A stretch of DNA of 64,000 bases, taken from the NCBI RefSeq assembly GCF_013401555.1, contig NZ_CP058552.1, forward strand, positions 1,860,001 to 1,924,000, in the 5' to 3' direction. The notes beneath the pieces are model-generated. The model worked only from the letters and a program-made list of their open reading frames with translations, was not told the origin of the DNA and searched no databases. How positions within the stretch are numbered: position 1 is the first letter of the stretch; every line of letters begins with the position of its first letter. Shown one piece after another: positions 36,284 through 44,690 of this stretch. The stretch is from Paenibacillus sp. E222 (GTDB taxonomy: Bacteria; Bacillota; Bacilli; Paenibacillales; Paenibacillaceae). Made by a program: the position numbers and the translations under genes.

Positions 36284-36903
36284 GATGATGAATCTCCTTT
36301 CGGCACAACGGGCTGTGCCTCTTGTTTCAGATGATGAATGCCATGCCAGTAAACAGGCCAGGAAGCTTCAATCCGTCTCTTGTATCGACGTGAACTTCCA
36401 TAAATAATCTCAACTGTGATGCCATCGAGAAAAGTCATAAAGGCAATCGCAGCTTGTTCCGCTGGAACAGCCTGTAATTCTCCCTTGCGTGTCGCCCTTT
36501 GCAGCAGCCGTGTCAGTGACCGCTCCATACCGTCGAGAAACGGATAAACTAGATCCATCACTTCGTTATATAGCGAAAGCGGCGGGAAATAGCACATACG
36601 CAGCATAAAGCGGGCAGAGGCGTTACAGTTATACTCTTGCTCAAACCATATCAGCAGACCCTTCAACCTTTGTTCCAGAGGAAGATCGGCGTGGTCACGG
36701 AAGTATTCCAGCGTTCGACGCTGAACCTCCTTGAAGGCATGCGCAAGGGTGTGCAAAAACAAGTCATCCTTGCCGCTAAAATGTGCATATATGGACGGTT
36801 TTTTAATCCCGACTTCGTCAGCAATAGCTCTTAAGGAAGCTCCTTCATATCCATCTCTTGCAAAATAGAACAGGGCAGCATCCCGAATCGAATGTGCAGT
36901 CAT
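36280..36903 (-). CDS. TetR-family regulator of the SMR pair
   Basis: A 207-aa TetR protein with an N-terminal HTH (LRAIADEVGIKKPSIYAHF, about residues 25-45). ATG 36903 is chosen for GGAAGGTG upstream; the open frame goes on to 36966 without support. A perfect palindrome lies just upstream of the start, which suggests autorepression. The C-terminal ligand domain probably senses the exported cation. Confidence 0.92.
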   Translation of the reverse strand: MTAHSIRDAALFYFARDGYEGASLRAIADEVGIKKPSIYAHFSGKDDLFLHTLAHAFKEVQRRTLEYFRDHADLPLEQRLKGLLIWFEQEYNCNASARFMLRMCYFPPLSLYNEVMDLVYPFLDGMERSLTRLLQRATRKGELQAVPAEQAAIAFMTFLDGITVEIIYGSSRRYKRRIEASWPVYWHGIHHLKQEAQPVVPKGDSSS

Positions 36904-36915
36904 TAATATCACCTT

Positions 36916-36931
36916 CCTAACGGTCGTTAGG
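36916..36931 (-). promoter_or_regulatory. Probable TetR operator of the SMR operon
   Basis: CCTAACG-GT-CGTTAGG: two perfect seven-base arms around a two-base centre, 13 bases upstream of the regulator ATG and overlapping its leader. Such short-centred palindromes are typical TetR-family sites. Confidence 0.65.
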
Positions 36932-36971
36932 TAACCTATATTTTCACATTTTACATTCGCTGTCAAGGCAC

Positions 36972-37001
36972 AAAAAACGCCTGCACGATAGTGTACAGGC
37001 G
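36972..37001 (-). terminator. Terminator of the phospholipase D-like gene
   Basis: CGCCTG and CAGGCG stem (extended by CAC/GTG); on the minus strand six T follow. It lies 28 bases after the stop at 37029. Confidence 0.8.
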
Positions 37002-37028
37002 GGTTTATGCTTGAGATTTTATCTTCAA

Positions 37029-38504
37029 TTAGAAGGTCGTTAAACCCAAAATCAGTTGCAGCTTATATACGATTTCTTTCAAAAATGTAGTCTTCTCCTG
37101 AAATTCATCCAGGTTCAGGGTGAACTCGGCATCTTCATTATTCCAGATTCGATCAAAATAATTCGCGATATCTTGAGTAAATGAGTTGTCTGGTGGGGCA
37201 GCCACCCAGAGGTCATTTTCCAAATTATAATCATTCATGTTTCTGGGGGTGAAGTTGGTCGATCCTCCAAGGACGATGTGATCCCCGGTGCCTTTGGCAA
37301 TGTACATCATCTTGGTATGATATTGCTCCTTGGTTGTGTTATACCAGCGAATTTGGATTTTGCCATCCGATTTATCATGCAACTCCGCAGCTACAGGACG
37401 ATTGGGAATGCCGGTTTTCTCCTGACCAAAAGCATTTTCGTTCGGGTCGAGCACAAGCCGTATTTCGGTTCCCCGTTTCGAGGCTTCGAGCAGGGCGTCC
37501 AGAACTTTGGGTGAAGCGATGTAGAACATGCCCATCCATAAGGTATCACCTTTTGTGGATTGATTGATCTCATGGAGCGCTGCGTCATTCACTTTGCCCT
37601 CGGTCAGATAGCGAATTCGCAAATCTCCCTTATTCGGATCTGTCGAAGGAGCAGTGTAGGAAGGAAGCTTTCCCCCGCCTGAGAAATTCAGCACAGCCTG
37701 TTCCGACTCAAGGATATCTCCGATGATCGGTCCGCTTATTTCAAAAGCAATGTTCGAATGATAGGCACTGGCATCATGAACATTGCCTGAGGACACAATA
37801 GCCGTCTTCTCACTGACCACCACTTTGCGATGGTTGGCCTTCACATTGAGCAATTTAAGGTAGGAACGCACAGTAACATCCGGTCCATCGGTTGCCATCA
37901 GGTTCGGAATCCAGCCATTCCCGGATTGTCCAAACCACTGGAAGAAGGTGCGCCAGACTGCGGAGTAGACAGGAGTGGAGTCACGTAAAGGGTCCACATT
38001 TGTAATGGCCACGTGAATTCCGGCCTGTTTCATCTGCTCCAGTAACGGGTTGGGTGCAGAGTTGTAGTTGGTGTTCACTTCATCCGTAATGAACCAGATA
38101 TCCATATCGGGTTTTTGAAGCTTTTTGGCAATCAGTGTTTCCGTAAACTCGGTGCTGATGGGTGGAAATTGCTGACCTTTGTGCTGGTAATTATTGAATA
38201 AAAACATATCAACGACGACGAACTGTTCAGCGTCTTCAACGATCTGTTGCATGCGCTGGAAAATCTGCTGTTCGTGCTCCATCTGTCCATCAGCGGATGG
38301 ATAGGTCAGATCATGCAGAAATTGCACCTGATCCACACGGTATTCAGGGCTTTCATAGGAAATGCCAGCTGGTAACGGTTTATACGTCTGGTAGAGCATG
38401 ACGCCGATGAGCCATAGCACCAGTAGTAGGAGACCTGTTCGTATGTATGGAAATTTGCCTCGTGAAGATTTGCGGTCGGATGTTTGGCGGCGATAAGAAA
38501 ACAA
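37029..38504 (-). CDS. Membrane-anchored phospholipase D-like protein
   Basis: A 491-aa protein with one N-terminal membrane helix (about residues 19-37, TGLLLLVLWLIGVMLY) and an extracytoplasmic PLD-like part. Two HKD-type motifs are seen: HRKVVVSEKTAIVSSGN (with Glu where Asp is usual) and HTKMMYIAKG followed by GGSTNFT. It resembles bacterial cardiolipin-synthase-like PLD proteins but is not identical in layout. The TTG start at 38504 has GGGGAG six bases upstream; the long open frame before it lacks a ribosome site and runs under the carH promoter. Substrate unknown. Confidence 0.85.
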   Translation of the reverse strand: MFSYRRQTSDRKSSRGKFPYIRTGLLLLVLWLIGVMLYQTYKPLPAGISYESPEYRVDQVQFLHDLTYPSADGQMEHEQQIFQRMQQIVEDAEQFVVVDMFLFNNYQHKGQQFPPISTEFTETLIAKKLQKPDMDIWFITDEVNTNYNSAPNPLLEQMKQAGIHVAITNVDPLRDSTPVYSAVWRTFFQWFGQSGNGWIPNLMATDGPDVTVRSYLKLLNVKANHRKVVVSEKTAIVSSGNVHDASAYHSNIAFEISGPIIGDILESEQAVLNFSGGGKLPSYTAPSTDPNKGDLRIRYLTEGKVNDAALHEINQSTKGDTLWMGMFYIASPKVLDALLEASKRGTEIRLVLDPNENAFGQEKTGIPNRPVAAELHDKSDGKIQIRWYNTTKEQYHTKMMYIAKGTGDHIVLGGSTNFTPRNMNDYNLENDLWVAAPPDNSFTQDIANYFDRIWNNEDAEFTLNLDEFQEKTTFLKEIVYKLQLILGLTTF

Positions 38505-38813
38505 AAATAACTCCCCTTTCTGAACGTGCTGACTTCTATTACCACCCGGATGACAACATTGACGCAGAGAGACTAACGGATTATTTATATCGTCAGGAGA
38601 TCGTTCGTCTACATCTTGTACCCGGGAAAGAGTTGAATGGTATTTGGATGGATCGGGCAGGTTTAAGAATAGTATGGATGCATCGACAGTAATATGACCG
38701 TTGTGTATAATGAGTGTATTATTTTTGTGGAATGTTCGGATTTTCATATACCTGACAAGGACGGGATAAGGATTCGTTTAACCTGCGAAAGTCTGGCTAT
38801 TACAGGAAAGAAA
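38505..38813. other. Divergent region between the PLD-like gene and carH
   Basis: Contains the carH promoter and its 11-bp repeats (38683-38735). The remaining sequence shows no gene; a promoter for the PLD-like gene was not identified with confidence. Confidence 0.6.
38683..38735 (+). promoter_or_regulatory. carH promoter with three 11-bp direct repeats (probable CarH autoregulatory operator)
   Basis: TCGACA (38683-38688), a 17-base spacer and TATAAT (38706-38711) make a good promoter. Overlapping the -10 and running downstream are three direct repeats of exactly 11 bases: GTGTATAATGA (38703), GTGTATTATTT (38714) and TTGTGGAATGT (38725). The third is degenerate. The same array occurs before the crt operon. 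CarH of Thermus binds tandem 11-bp direct repeats, so this is probably an autoregulatory site. Confidence 0.7.
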
Positions 38814-39758
38814 GTGGGTAATAAGGTGTATTCCATCAAACAAGTCGCTGCCATGCTGGGTATTCCGACGGTAACGCTCCGGGCTTGGGAGAATCGGTAC
38901 AGTGCGGTCACCCCTGAGCGGACGGAATCGGGTTATCGCTTGTACACCGAAGAGAATGTTGCAGATCTGCGCTGGTTGAAAGAGCAGGTGGAGCAGCACC
39001 AGACGAATATTTCGGAAGCGGTACGCATGCTCAAGGAGAATAAAACCAGTCCACATGAAGCTGCGTTACCTACGTCGTTAACGCCTCCAGTACCCACGAT
39101 GGAAGAGGCATATGTACGTATAGCCGATCAGATCTACGACTCGCTATACAACTTTCAGGGCGAACGGGCCAATGGTCTGATTGATTTTGGCTTTACCATG
39201 TACGGGTATGATTCCATGTTTTATCATGTGCTGGTGCCCATTCTGGTTCGGGTTGGGGATGCATGGGAGCAGGGCAGGGCTTCGGTCGCTCAGGAGCATT
39301 TTATGACTCAGTTGATCTCACAGCGCTTTTATCAGTTTTTCCATCTGTTCCCGATCTATCCGCATTTGCCCAAAGTTCTGGCCTTGTGCCCAGAAGGGGA
39401 GCATCATCAGGTGGGGTTATTGCTGTTCTCCCTGTTTATGCGTAAAAATGGTGCCGAAGTGCTCTATCTCGGAGCCAACACGCCGGAAGAGGGGCTATTC
39501 CCAATAATCCGGGAGCAGAACATCCGATTGGTCTGTCTATCGGTTACCAGTTCCGAACTTCTTGAGCGGTGTGATCAACTCATAGGGCGAATTGTGGACG
39601 AGTTCCCGCATATGCGCTTTGTACTTGGAGGCAAGGGCTATGAGCGTACAGAGAACGCACGATATCCGCAGTGGATTATGCCTGGAGATTCAGCGGATTG
39701 GCAATCGTGGATGGAACGTGAGTATTTTGTTGAACAATCGCCTGGACGAAGATACTGA
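38814..39758 (+). CDS. carH: CarH-type B12-dependent MerR regulator of carotenoid genes
   Basis: A 314-aa protein: MerR winged helix (residues 5-75; YSIKQVAAMLGIPTVTLRAW), a four-helix cobalamin-cap domain with the CarH signature W-x9-EH (W151, E161, H162), and a B12-binding Rossmann domain with E196-x-H198-xx-G201, in which His198 would be the lower cobalt ligand. In Thermus CarH, adenosylcobalamin holds a DNA-bound tetramer in the dark and light breaks it, derepressing carotenoid genes. Here the residue after W151 is Glu, not the His that forms the photoadduct ligand in Thermus. GTG 38814 has AGGA six bases upstream. It is monocistronic, with its own promoter and terminator, directly before the crt operon. 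Confidence 0.88.
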   Translation: MGNKVYSIKQVAAMLGIPTVTLRAWENRYSAVTPERTESGYRLYTEENVADLRWLKEQVEQHQTNISEAVRMLKENKTSPHEAALPTSLTPPVPTMEEAYVRIADQIYDSLYNFQGERANGLIDFGFTMYGYDSMFYHVLVPILVRVGDAWEQGRASVAQEHFMTQLISQRFYQFFHLFPIYPHLPKVLALCPEGEHHQVGLLLFSLFMRKNGAEVLYLGANTPEEGLFPIIREQNIRLVCLSVTSSELLERCDQLIGRIVDEFPHMRFVLGGKGYERTENARYPQWIMPGDSADWQSWMEREYFVEQSPGRRY

Positions 39759-39816
39759 TGGGTATGCTTTTATGAAATGTATTTTAAAATAGAATGTATA
39801 GGTTTAGGTATACAGG

Positions 39817-39854
39817 ACATCCTTTGACGCAAGAGCGCAGAGGGTGTTTTTTTT
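39817..39854 (+). terminator. Terminator of carH
   Basis: ACATCCTTTG-ACG pairs with CG-CAGAGGGTGT (with wobbles), followed by eight T. It separates carH from the crt promoter. Confidence 0.75.
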
Positions 39855-39882
39855 GTATCCCAAAATATCTTTTCAAGAGAAT

Positions 39883-39946
39883 TTGACCAGCGGGTCATTT
39901 TTTGTTTTAATAGGTGTATAATATTTGTACTATATTTGTATAATGT
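39883..39946 (+). promoter_or_regulatory. crt operon promoter with three 11-bp CarH-type repeats
   Basis: TTGACC (39883-39888), 17 bases and TTTAAT (39906-39911) form one possible promoter; a TATAAT also occurs in repeats 1 and 3. Immediately downstream are three direct repeats at an 11-base period: GTGTATAATAT (39914), TTGTACTATAT (39925) and TTGTATAATGT (39936), each with a TGTA core. The match with the array before carH, in core, period and copy number, strongly suggests a common regulator. TGACC-AGCG-GGTCA is also a small palindrome over the -35. Confidence 0.72.
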
Positions 39947-40043
39947 TTTTGCGTTTACCCGCTTGAACTGTTCATGGGCGGTTTAATATAGGTTGAAGAC
40001 TATAGTCCTAGAGATAGTTCTTAACATAGGAAAGGTGAGTGGC

Positions 40044-41594
40044 ATGATACCGAATCAGCAACGTAAACGTGCAGCTGTCATTGGTGCAGGTCCGGGTGGA
40101 CTTGCAGCAGCGATGTTATTGTCCGGCCAGGGGTACGACGTAGATGTGTATGAGAAACAGCCAGTCATTGGGGGACGTTCCGCCAGACTGGAGCTGGGCG
40201 AATATCGGTTCGACCGGGGTGCAACGTTTTTGATGATGCCTCAGCTGATTGAAGAGATGTTCGATGTTGTAGGACGCAAGCTATCCGACTATGTGGAGAT
40301 GAAAGAGCTGACTCCGCTGTATGCTCTGAACTTTGGCGATAAGGTGTTTACGCCTTCCCGCAATCGTGAAGATACAGCCGCACAGATCAAGGAACTTTTC
40401 CCCGGCAACGAGGACAATTACCTTCGGTTCATGCAGGAAGAAGAAGTGAAGTTTGGCAAAGTCATGCCTTTGCTGCGCAGGCCTTTCGGAAAACTGGCCG
40501 ATTATTTGAGAAAAGACGCCATATCGGCTCTGCCGAAACTGGACATTAACAATACAGTATACGGCATCCTGTCCCGTTACTTTACAGACGAGCGTCTCCG
40601 CTGGGCATTTACGTTCCAGTCCAAATACCTCGGCATGTCCGCTTGGGATTGCCCGGGTACGTTTACGATTCTGTCGTTTATTGAGCACCATTATGGATTG
40701 TTTCATCCTATTGGTGGGGTCAATCGCGTATTTCAAGCCATGGCTGATGTCGTGGAGGAGTACGGAGGACGAATACATACATCCTGTCCAGTTCAACAGG
40801 TCATTGTTCGCAATGGGAGAGCAGAAGGTATTTTGCTTGAAAACGGTGAACGCATCGAAACGGATCATGTCGTTGTTAATGCAGACTTCGCACATGCGGT
40901 GAATCATCTGTTTGAACCAGGCGTACTCAAGAAATATACACCCGAGAAAATGAAACGCAAGAAGTTCTCCTGCTCCACAGCGATGTTGTATCTGGGGGTA
41001 GACGGTGATGTCGATCTGCCGCACCATTCCATTTATTTTCCCGAGGACTATCGACTGAACGTCGACGAGATTACGAAGCACAAAGTGTTGTCTGCTGATC
41101 CATCTCTCTATATTCATAACCCGTCCAGACTCGATTCGACGCTCGCACCGGAAGGAAAATCTGCTCTTTATGTTCTCATGCCTACACCGAACCTGACTGG
41201 CGACATCAATTGGGAGGTGGAACGGGAGAACGTGCGGGAGGCGATGATGAAGCGGATGGAATCGATTCCTGAGCTGGCAGACATCCGCAGCCGTATTGAA
41301 GAATCCATGATGTTTACGCCGCTGGACTGGCAAAATGAACTGGATGTGTATCGCGGAGCAACGTTCAACATGGCTCATAACCTCGGACAGATGATGTACT
41401 TGAGGCCGCATAACCAGTTTGAGGAGTTGAAAAAAGTGTGGCTGGTGGGTGGCGGAACCCACCCGGGCAGTGGATTACCGACCATCTTCGAATCAGCTCG
41501 GATCAGCGTGAAGCTAATTCAGGAAGAGGACGCTCGCACGAGCTCTAAACCATCCTCGTATGTGAAGACGGCGGAAGCGGGAGGCCATTCATGA
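40044..41594 (+). CDS. Carotenoid desaturase/oxidase, CrtI/CrtN family (first of three)
   Basis: A 516-aa flavoprotein with an N-terminal dinucleotide fold (VIGAGPGGLAAAMLLSGQG, residues 10-28) and a C-terminal GGGTHPGSGLPTIFES motif, both hallmarks of phytoene or diapophytoene desaturases. AGGAAAGGTGAG precedes ATG 40044; an in-frame codon upstream at 39993 has no support. It is the first gene of the crt operon and overlaps the next by four bases. Whether it introduces double bonds into a C30 or C40 skeleton or acts as a terminal oxidase cannot be decided from the sequence alone. Confidence 0.9.
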   Translation: MIPNQQRKRAAVIGAGPGGLAAAMLLSGQGYDVDVYEKQPVIGGRSARLELGEYRFDRGATFLMMPQLIEEMFDVVGRKLSDYVEMKELTPLYALNFGDKVFTPSRNREDTAAQIKELFPGNEDNYLRFMQEEEVKFGKVMPLLRRPFGKLADYLRKDAISALPKLDINNTVYGILSRYFTDERLRWAFTFQSKYLGMSAWDCPGTFTILSFIEHHYGLFHPIGGVNRVFQAMADVVEEYGGRIHTSCPVQQVIVRNGRAEGILLENGERIETDHVVVNADFAHAVNHLFEPGVLKKYTPEKMKRKKFSCSTAMLYLGVDGDVDLPHHSIYFPEDYRLNVDEITKHKVLSADPSLYIHNPSRLDSTLAPEGKSALYVLMPTPNLTGDINWEVERENVREAMMKRMESIPELADIRSRIEESMMFTPLDWQNELDVYRGATFNMAHNLGQMMYLRPHNQFEELKKVWLVGGGTHPGSGLPTIFESARISVKLIQEEDARTSSKPSSYVKTAEAGGHS

Positions 41595-43054
41595 AACGGG
41601 CTGCCATCGTAGGTGCGGGCATTGGTGGACTGACTTCAGCGTTGCTGCTGAATAAACAGGGTTGGGATGTAACGGTATACGAACGGGGTTCCAGAGTTGG
41701 AGGTCGTATCGGCTACGAGCAGGAAGGGGACTATCGAATCGATCAGGGCCCTACGATCGTACTTCTGCCCGAGATGCTGCTTGGCATTTTGGAGGAAGCG
41801 GGGGTGGATCGTTCGAAGGTTGAGCTGCTGCGTTGTGATCCATTGTACAGGGTGCATTACAGTAGTGGACGTGTGATGACCAAAATGACGGCTCGTGAAC
41901 AGCAGGCCGAAGAGATTGAACGTCTCTTCCCTGGAGAAAGCCAAGGATTCTCGAAATTTATGAAAGATATGGACACGCTGTTTCCGGCTGGACGGGCTGC
42001 GTTTCTGGAACGGGCTTTTCCACGAAAAAGGGATTTCTTCACTCCCTCTCTGATGTCCCTGATGGGCCGATTACGCGCACACAAGAGTGTACGGAAGGCT
42101 GTAGGTGATTATTTTCAGCATGAGGAACTATTGGATGCATATTCGCTGCAAAGTCTCTACATTGGAGGCTCTCCCTTCGGTACGCCGGGCATTTACTCCC
42201 TTCTTCCTTATGCAGAGCACGAATATGGCATTTGGATGGTGAAAGGCGGTTATGCTGCATTACCTGCCATACTGGAACAGGAACTAATATCACGTGGTGG
42301 ACGTGTCGTATTAAACACCGAAGTGACGGGACTGAATATTAAAAATGGTGTATGCGAAGGTATAGAAACCGCCGCAGGCGCAGAAAATGTGGATGCAGTT
42401 ATCTACAATGGTGATTTCCCCCACCTGTCTGGTCTGCTTGGTCAGACGCCTGATGGTTCACGCAAACGAAAGCCATATCGTCCCTCATCGGGATGTGTGT
42501 TGATCTATGCGGGGGTAGACAAAACCTGGGAGGATGCCACGACGCATCAGTTTTTCCTGCCCCCAAGTCTGGACGGCAGTTTACGGGAAGTGTTTAACCA
42601 GCGCCGCATTCCGGCAAAGTCCTCTTTTTATGTATTCAATCCGGCTGCATTGGACGAGACGGCAGCTCCGCCAGGTCAGAGTGTGTTGTACTTCCTCATT
42701 CCGGTGCCGGATGCCGATGGTGTCGACTGGTCTCGGGAGAGCGAGGCGCTGGCAGAGCGTGTGCTGGAAGAAGCGGAACAACGTGGATTTCCGGGACTCC
42801 GTGAAGCGATCAGGTGGCAAAAAATACGTACTCCCGCTGACGCTGAGCGTGACGGGCTGTATGGCGGCGGCAGCTTTGGCATCGCACCCGTACTGTTCCA
42901 ATCCGGTGTATATCGTCCGCAACCGAAGCCGTTCCCGGCAATTCGGGGACTATATGCGGCAGGAGCGTCTGTACATCCGGGAGGCGGGGTTCCTATTGTG
43001 ATGCAAAGTGCACGGATGGCAGTAAATCTACTCACGAAGGAGATGGAAACATGA
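41591..43054 (+). CDS. Carotenoid desaturase/oxidase, CrtI/CrtN family (second of three)
   Basis: A 487-aa paralogue: VGAGIGGLTSALLLNKQG (residues 7-24) binds FAD and GASVHPGGGVPIVMQSARM ends the catalytic part. It begins within the previous stop (ATGA) and overlaps the synthase start in the same way. In Gram-positive clusters such as those of Halobacillus or Staphylococcus, two or three CrtN/CrtP-like flavoproteins divide desaturation and terminal oxidation between them; this one may be either. Confidence 0.9.
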   Translation: MKRAAIVGAGIGGLTSALLLNKQGWDVTVYERGSRVGGRIGYEQEGDYRIDQGPTIVLLPEMLLGILEEAGVDRSKVELLRCDPLYRVHYSSGRVMTKMTAREQQAEEIERLFPGESQGFSKFMKDMDTLFPAGRAAFLERAFPRKRDFFTPSLMSLMGRLRAHKSVRKAVGDYFQHEELLDAYSLQSLYIGGSPFGTPGIYSLLPYAEHEYGIWMVKGGYAALPAILEQELISRGGRVVLNTEVTGLNIKNGVCEGIETAAGAENVDAVIYNGDFPHLSGLLGQTPDGSRKRKPYRPSSGCVLIYAGVDKTWEDATTHQFFLPPSLDGSLREVFNQRRIPAKSSFYVFNPAALDETAAPPGQSVLYFLIPVPDADGVDWSRESEALAERVLEEAEQRGFPGLREAIRWQKIRTPADAERDGLYGGGSFGIAPVLFQSGVYRPQPKPFPAIRGLYAAGASVHPGGGVPIVMQSARMAVNLLTKEMET

Positions 43055-43923
43055 ATGAAGCGATTTTGAACAAATGTGAGGAATTAATGCAAAAGGGCTC
43101 GTCATCTTTTTATCAAGCCTTCAGAGGTCTGCCCAGCCCACGCCGCGAGGCCGTGTACGTGATCTATGCTTTTTGCCGCATGATCGATGACAGTGTGGAT
43201 GAGCCGGAGCAGTCGCCCTATACGATTCATGAAATCCGCAATCTCTTCAGTCAGTTGGAAGAAGCGGAAGGACATTTTATTTGGCCGGCATTACGATGGC
43301 TGTTTACAAGCTTCCCTCATTTAGATAAAGGGCCTTTCTTCCGTCAAATGGACGGACAACTAACCGATCTTAAAGTCACGCATTATACAACGATGGAGGA
43401 ACTGGAGCATTATTGTTATCTGGTTGCCGGAACCGTGGGCGAGATGCTGCTGCCTGTATTGCGGGATGATAACGGAGCTGAAGTCGCAATCAACGGGATT
43501 GCGCTGGGCAAAGGTATGCAGATCGTCAATATTATCCGTGATGTGGGCGAAGACCGGGCAAGAGCCCGCCGCTATGTACCGCTGGAGTTGATGGAGGAGC
43601 ATGGATATTCCGAACAGGATTGGACTAACGGTGTGGTTGACGAAAGGTTTAAAGCCATTATTCATGAACTAAAAGCAGCTGCGCTGGGCTGGTTCCGAGT
43701 AGGTATGGACCGTCTGGATACGTATCCAACCGAAAGTGCATTTGCCATTGAGCTGGCGGCAGCCTTTTACTCGACCATTCTGCATGCGGTTGAGCGCAAC
43801 GACTACGACGTGTATACCAAGCGTGCATTTGTTAGTGATGAGCTGAAACTGGAGATGCTGGGTGCCATTGTGAAACGTTATCCAATGCTGGCTTACCAAG
43901 CCTCCCGCACGGCGGTATCCTGA
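43051..43923 (+). CDS. Phytoene/diapophytoene synthase family (CrtB/CrtM)
   Basis: A 290-aa prenyl synthase that condenses two prenyl diphosphates head to head. The two Asp-rich motifs are seen: CRMIDDSVDEPE (about residues 45-56) and NIIRDVGEDRARARRYVP (about 150-167). Start overlaps the previous stop (ATGA). Length and motifs match CrtM/CrtB. Chain length (C15 giving C30, or C20 giving C40) is not clear from motifs. Confidence 0.93.
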   Translation: MNEAILNKCEELMQKGSSSFYQAFRGLPSPRREAVYVIYAFCRMIDDSVDEPEQSPYTIHEIRNLFSQLEEAEGHFIWPALRWLFTSFPHLDKGPFFRQMDGQLTDLKVTHYTTMEELEHYCYLVAGTVGEMLLPVLRDDNGAEVAINGIALGKGMQIVNIIRDVGEDRARARRYVPLELMEEHGYSEQDWTNGVVDERFKAIIHELKAAALGWFRVGMDRLDTYPTESAFAIELAAAFYSTILHAVERNDYDVYTKRAFVSDELKLEMLGAIVKRYPMLAYQASRTAVS

Positions 43924-44690
43924 TGGTTCAGGGCCTGTACTGGGCGTGGTATTTCATCGGAGCGGCACTGATGCTGACGATTGGCGTTCCGGATGTACTG
44001 TCCTTCTCCAACGGCTTGTTTCTAATCTTCTATGCACTGTACGTGCTGGATCTGATATATCAAGGACGGAAACGGACAGGGTTGTCCGACCAGTCAGTCA
44101 TCTGGATAAAACCTGAACTCTGGCTGGTTTCCTTTATTATATGGCTGGGAGGCATGGGAGTAGAATGGGTCGGCGTGCATACACACTGGCCCTTTGGCGA
44201 GTATTCGTATTCGGACTTCTTCGGAATCCACCTGTTCAGTGTACCCGTTACATTAGGCTTCGCCTGGATTGCCGTAGTTGGTAACTCGGCTCTGCTCAGT
44301 GGCGGTGGCTCGACCTGGACCGGCAAGCTGATCCGGGCGGTTAAGACCGGATTTTGGGCTATCGTGCTCGATCTGGTACTGGACCCGGTTGCGCATGCCA
44401 GAGGATTCTGGCAATGGCAGGCTCCAGGTGGATTCTACGGTGTGCCCTGGACCAATTACATAAGCTGGTTTGTAATGGGAGCGTTCCTCTCCTTGTTTCT
44501 TCCGGCAATGCCTTCAGATCGAAGCTCATTGCTGCGTGCGAAATGGTTGTATCAGCTGTTTATTCTTTTGTTTGGGTTACTAGCTCTCAAAGAAGGAATT
44601 ACGGGCAGCTTTATCATTGCTATTGTGGGTGTGCTTCTTGCTGAGGGGAGCTGGCTATATGATTCGCGCCGTAAAATCAAAACCGTTTAA
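43923..44690 (+). CDS. Carotenoid biosynthesis membrane protein (CruF/DUF422-like)
   Basis: A 255-aa protein with seven or so membrane segments. The stretch GVEWVGVHTHWPFGEYSYSD and the later GVPWTNYISWF motif are typical of the carotenoid 1,2-hydratase-like CruF/DUF422 family. The ATG shares one base with the CrtM stop (TGATG). In this cluster it may hydrate the end of the acyclic carotenoid so that the acyl- and glycosyltransferases can act; that order is inferred. Confidence 0.82.
   Translation: MVQGLYWAWYFIGAALMLTIGVPDVLSFSNGLFLIFYALYVLDLIYQGRKRTGLSDQSVIWIKPELWLVSFIIWLGGMGVEWVGVHTHWPFGEYSYSDFFGIHLFSVPVTLGFAWIAVVGNSALLSGGGSTWTGKLIRAVKTGFWAIVLDLVLDPVAHARGFWQWQAPGGFYGVPWTNYISWFVMGAFLSLFLPAMPSDRSSLLRAKWLYQLFILLFGLLALKEGITGSFIIAIVGVLLAEGSWLYDSRRKIKTV

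Noticed and set aside
35942..36903. Guanidine riboswitch controlling the SMR pair
   Set aside because: The regulator's stop overlaps the SMR start, leaving no leader; control is more likely by the TetR protein.
40281..41462. 393-codon open frame on the minus strand
   Set aside because: It is antisense to a clear CrtI-family gene and has Cys/His-rich, low-meaning composition typical of shadow frames.
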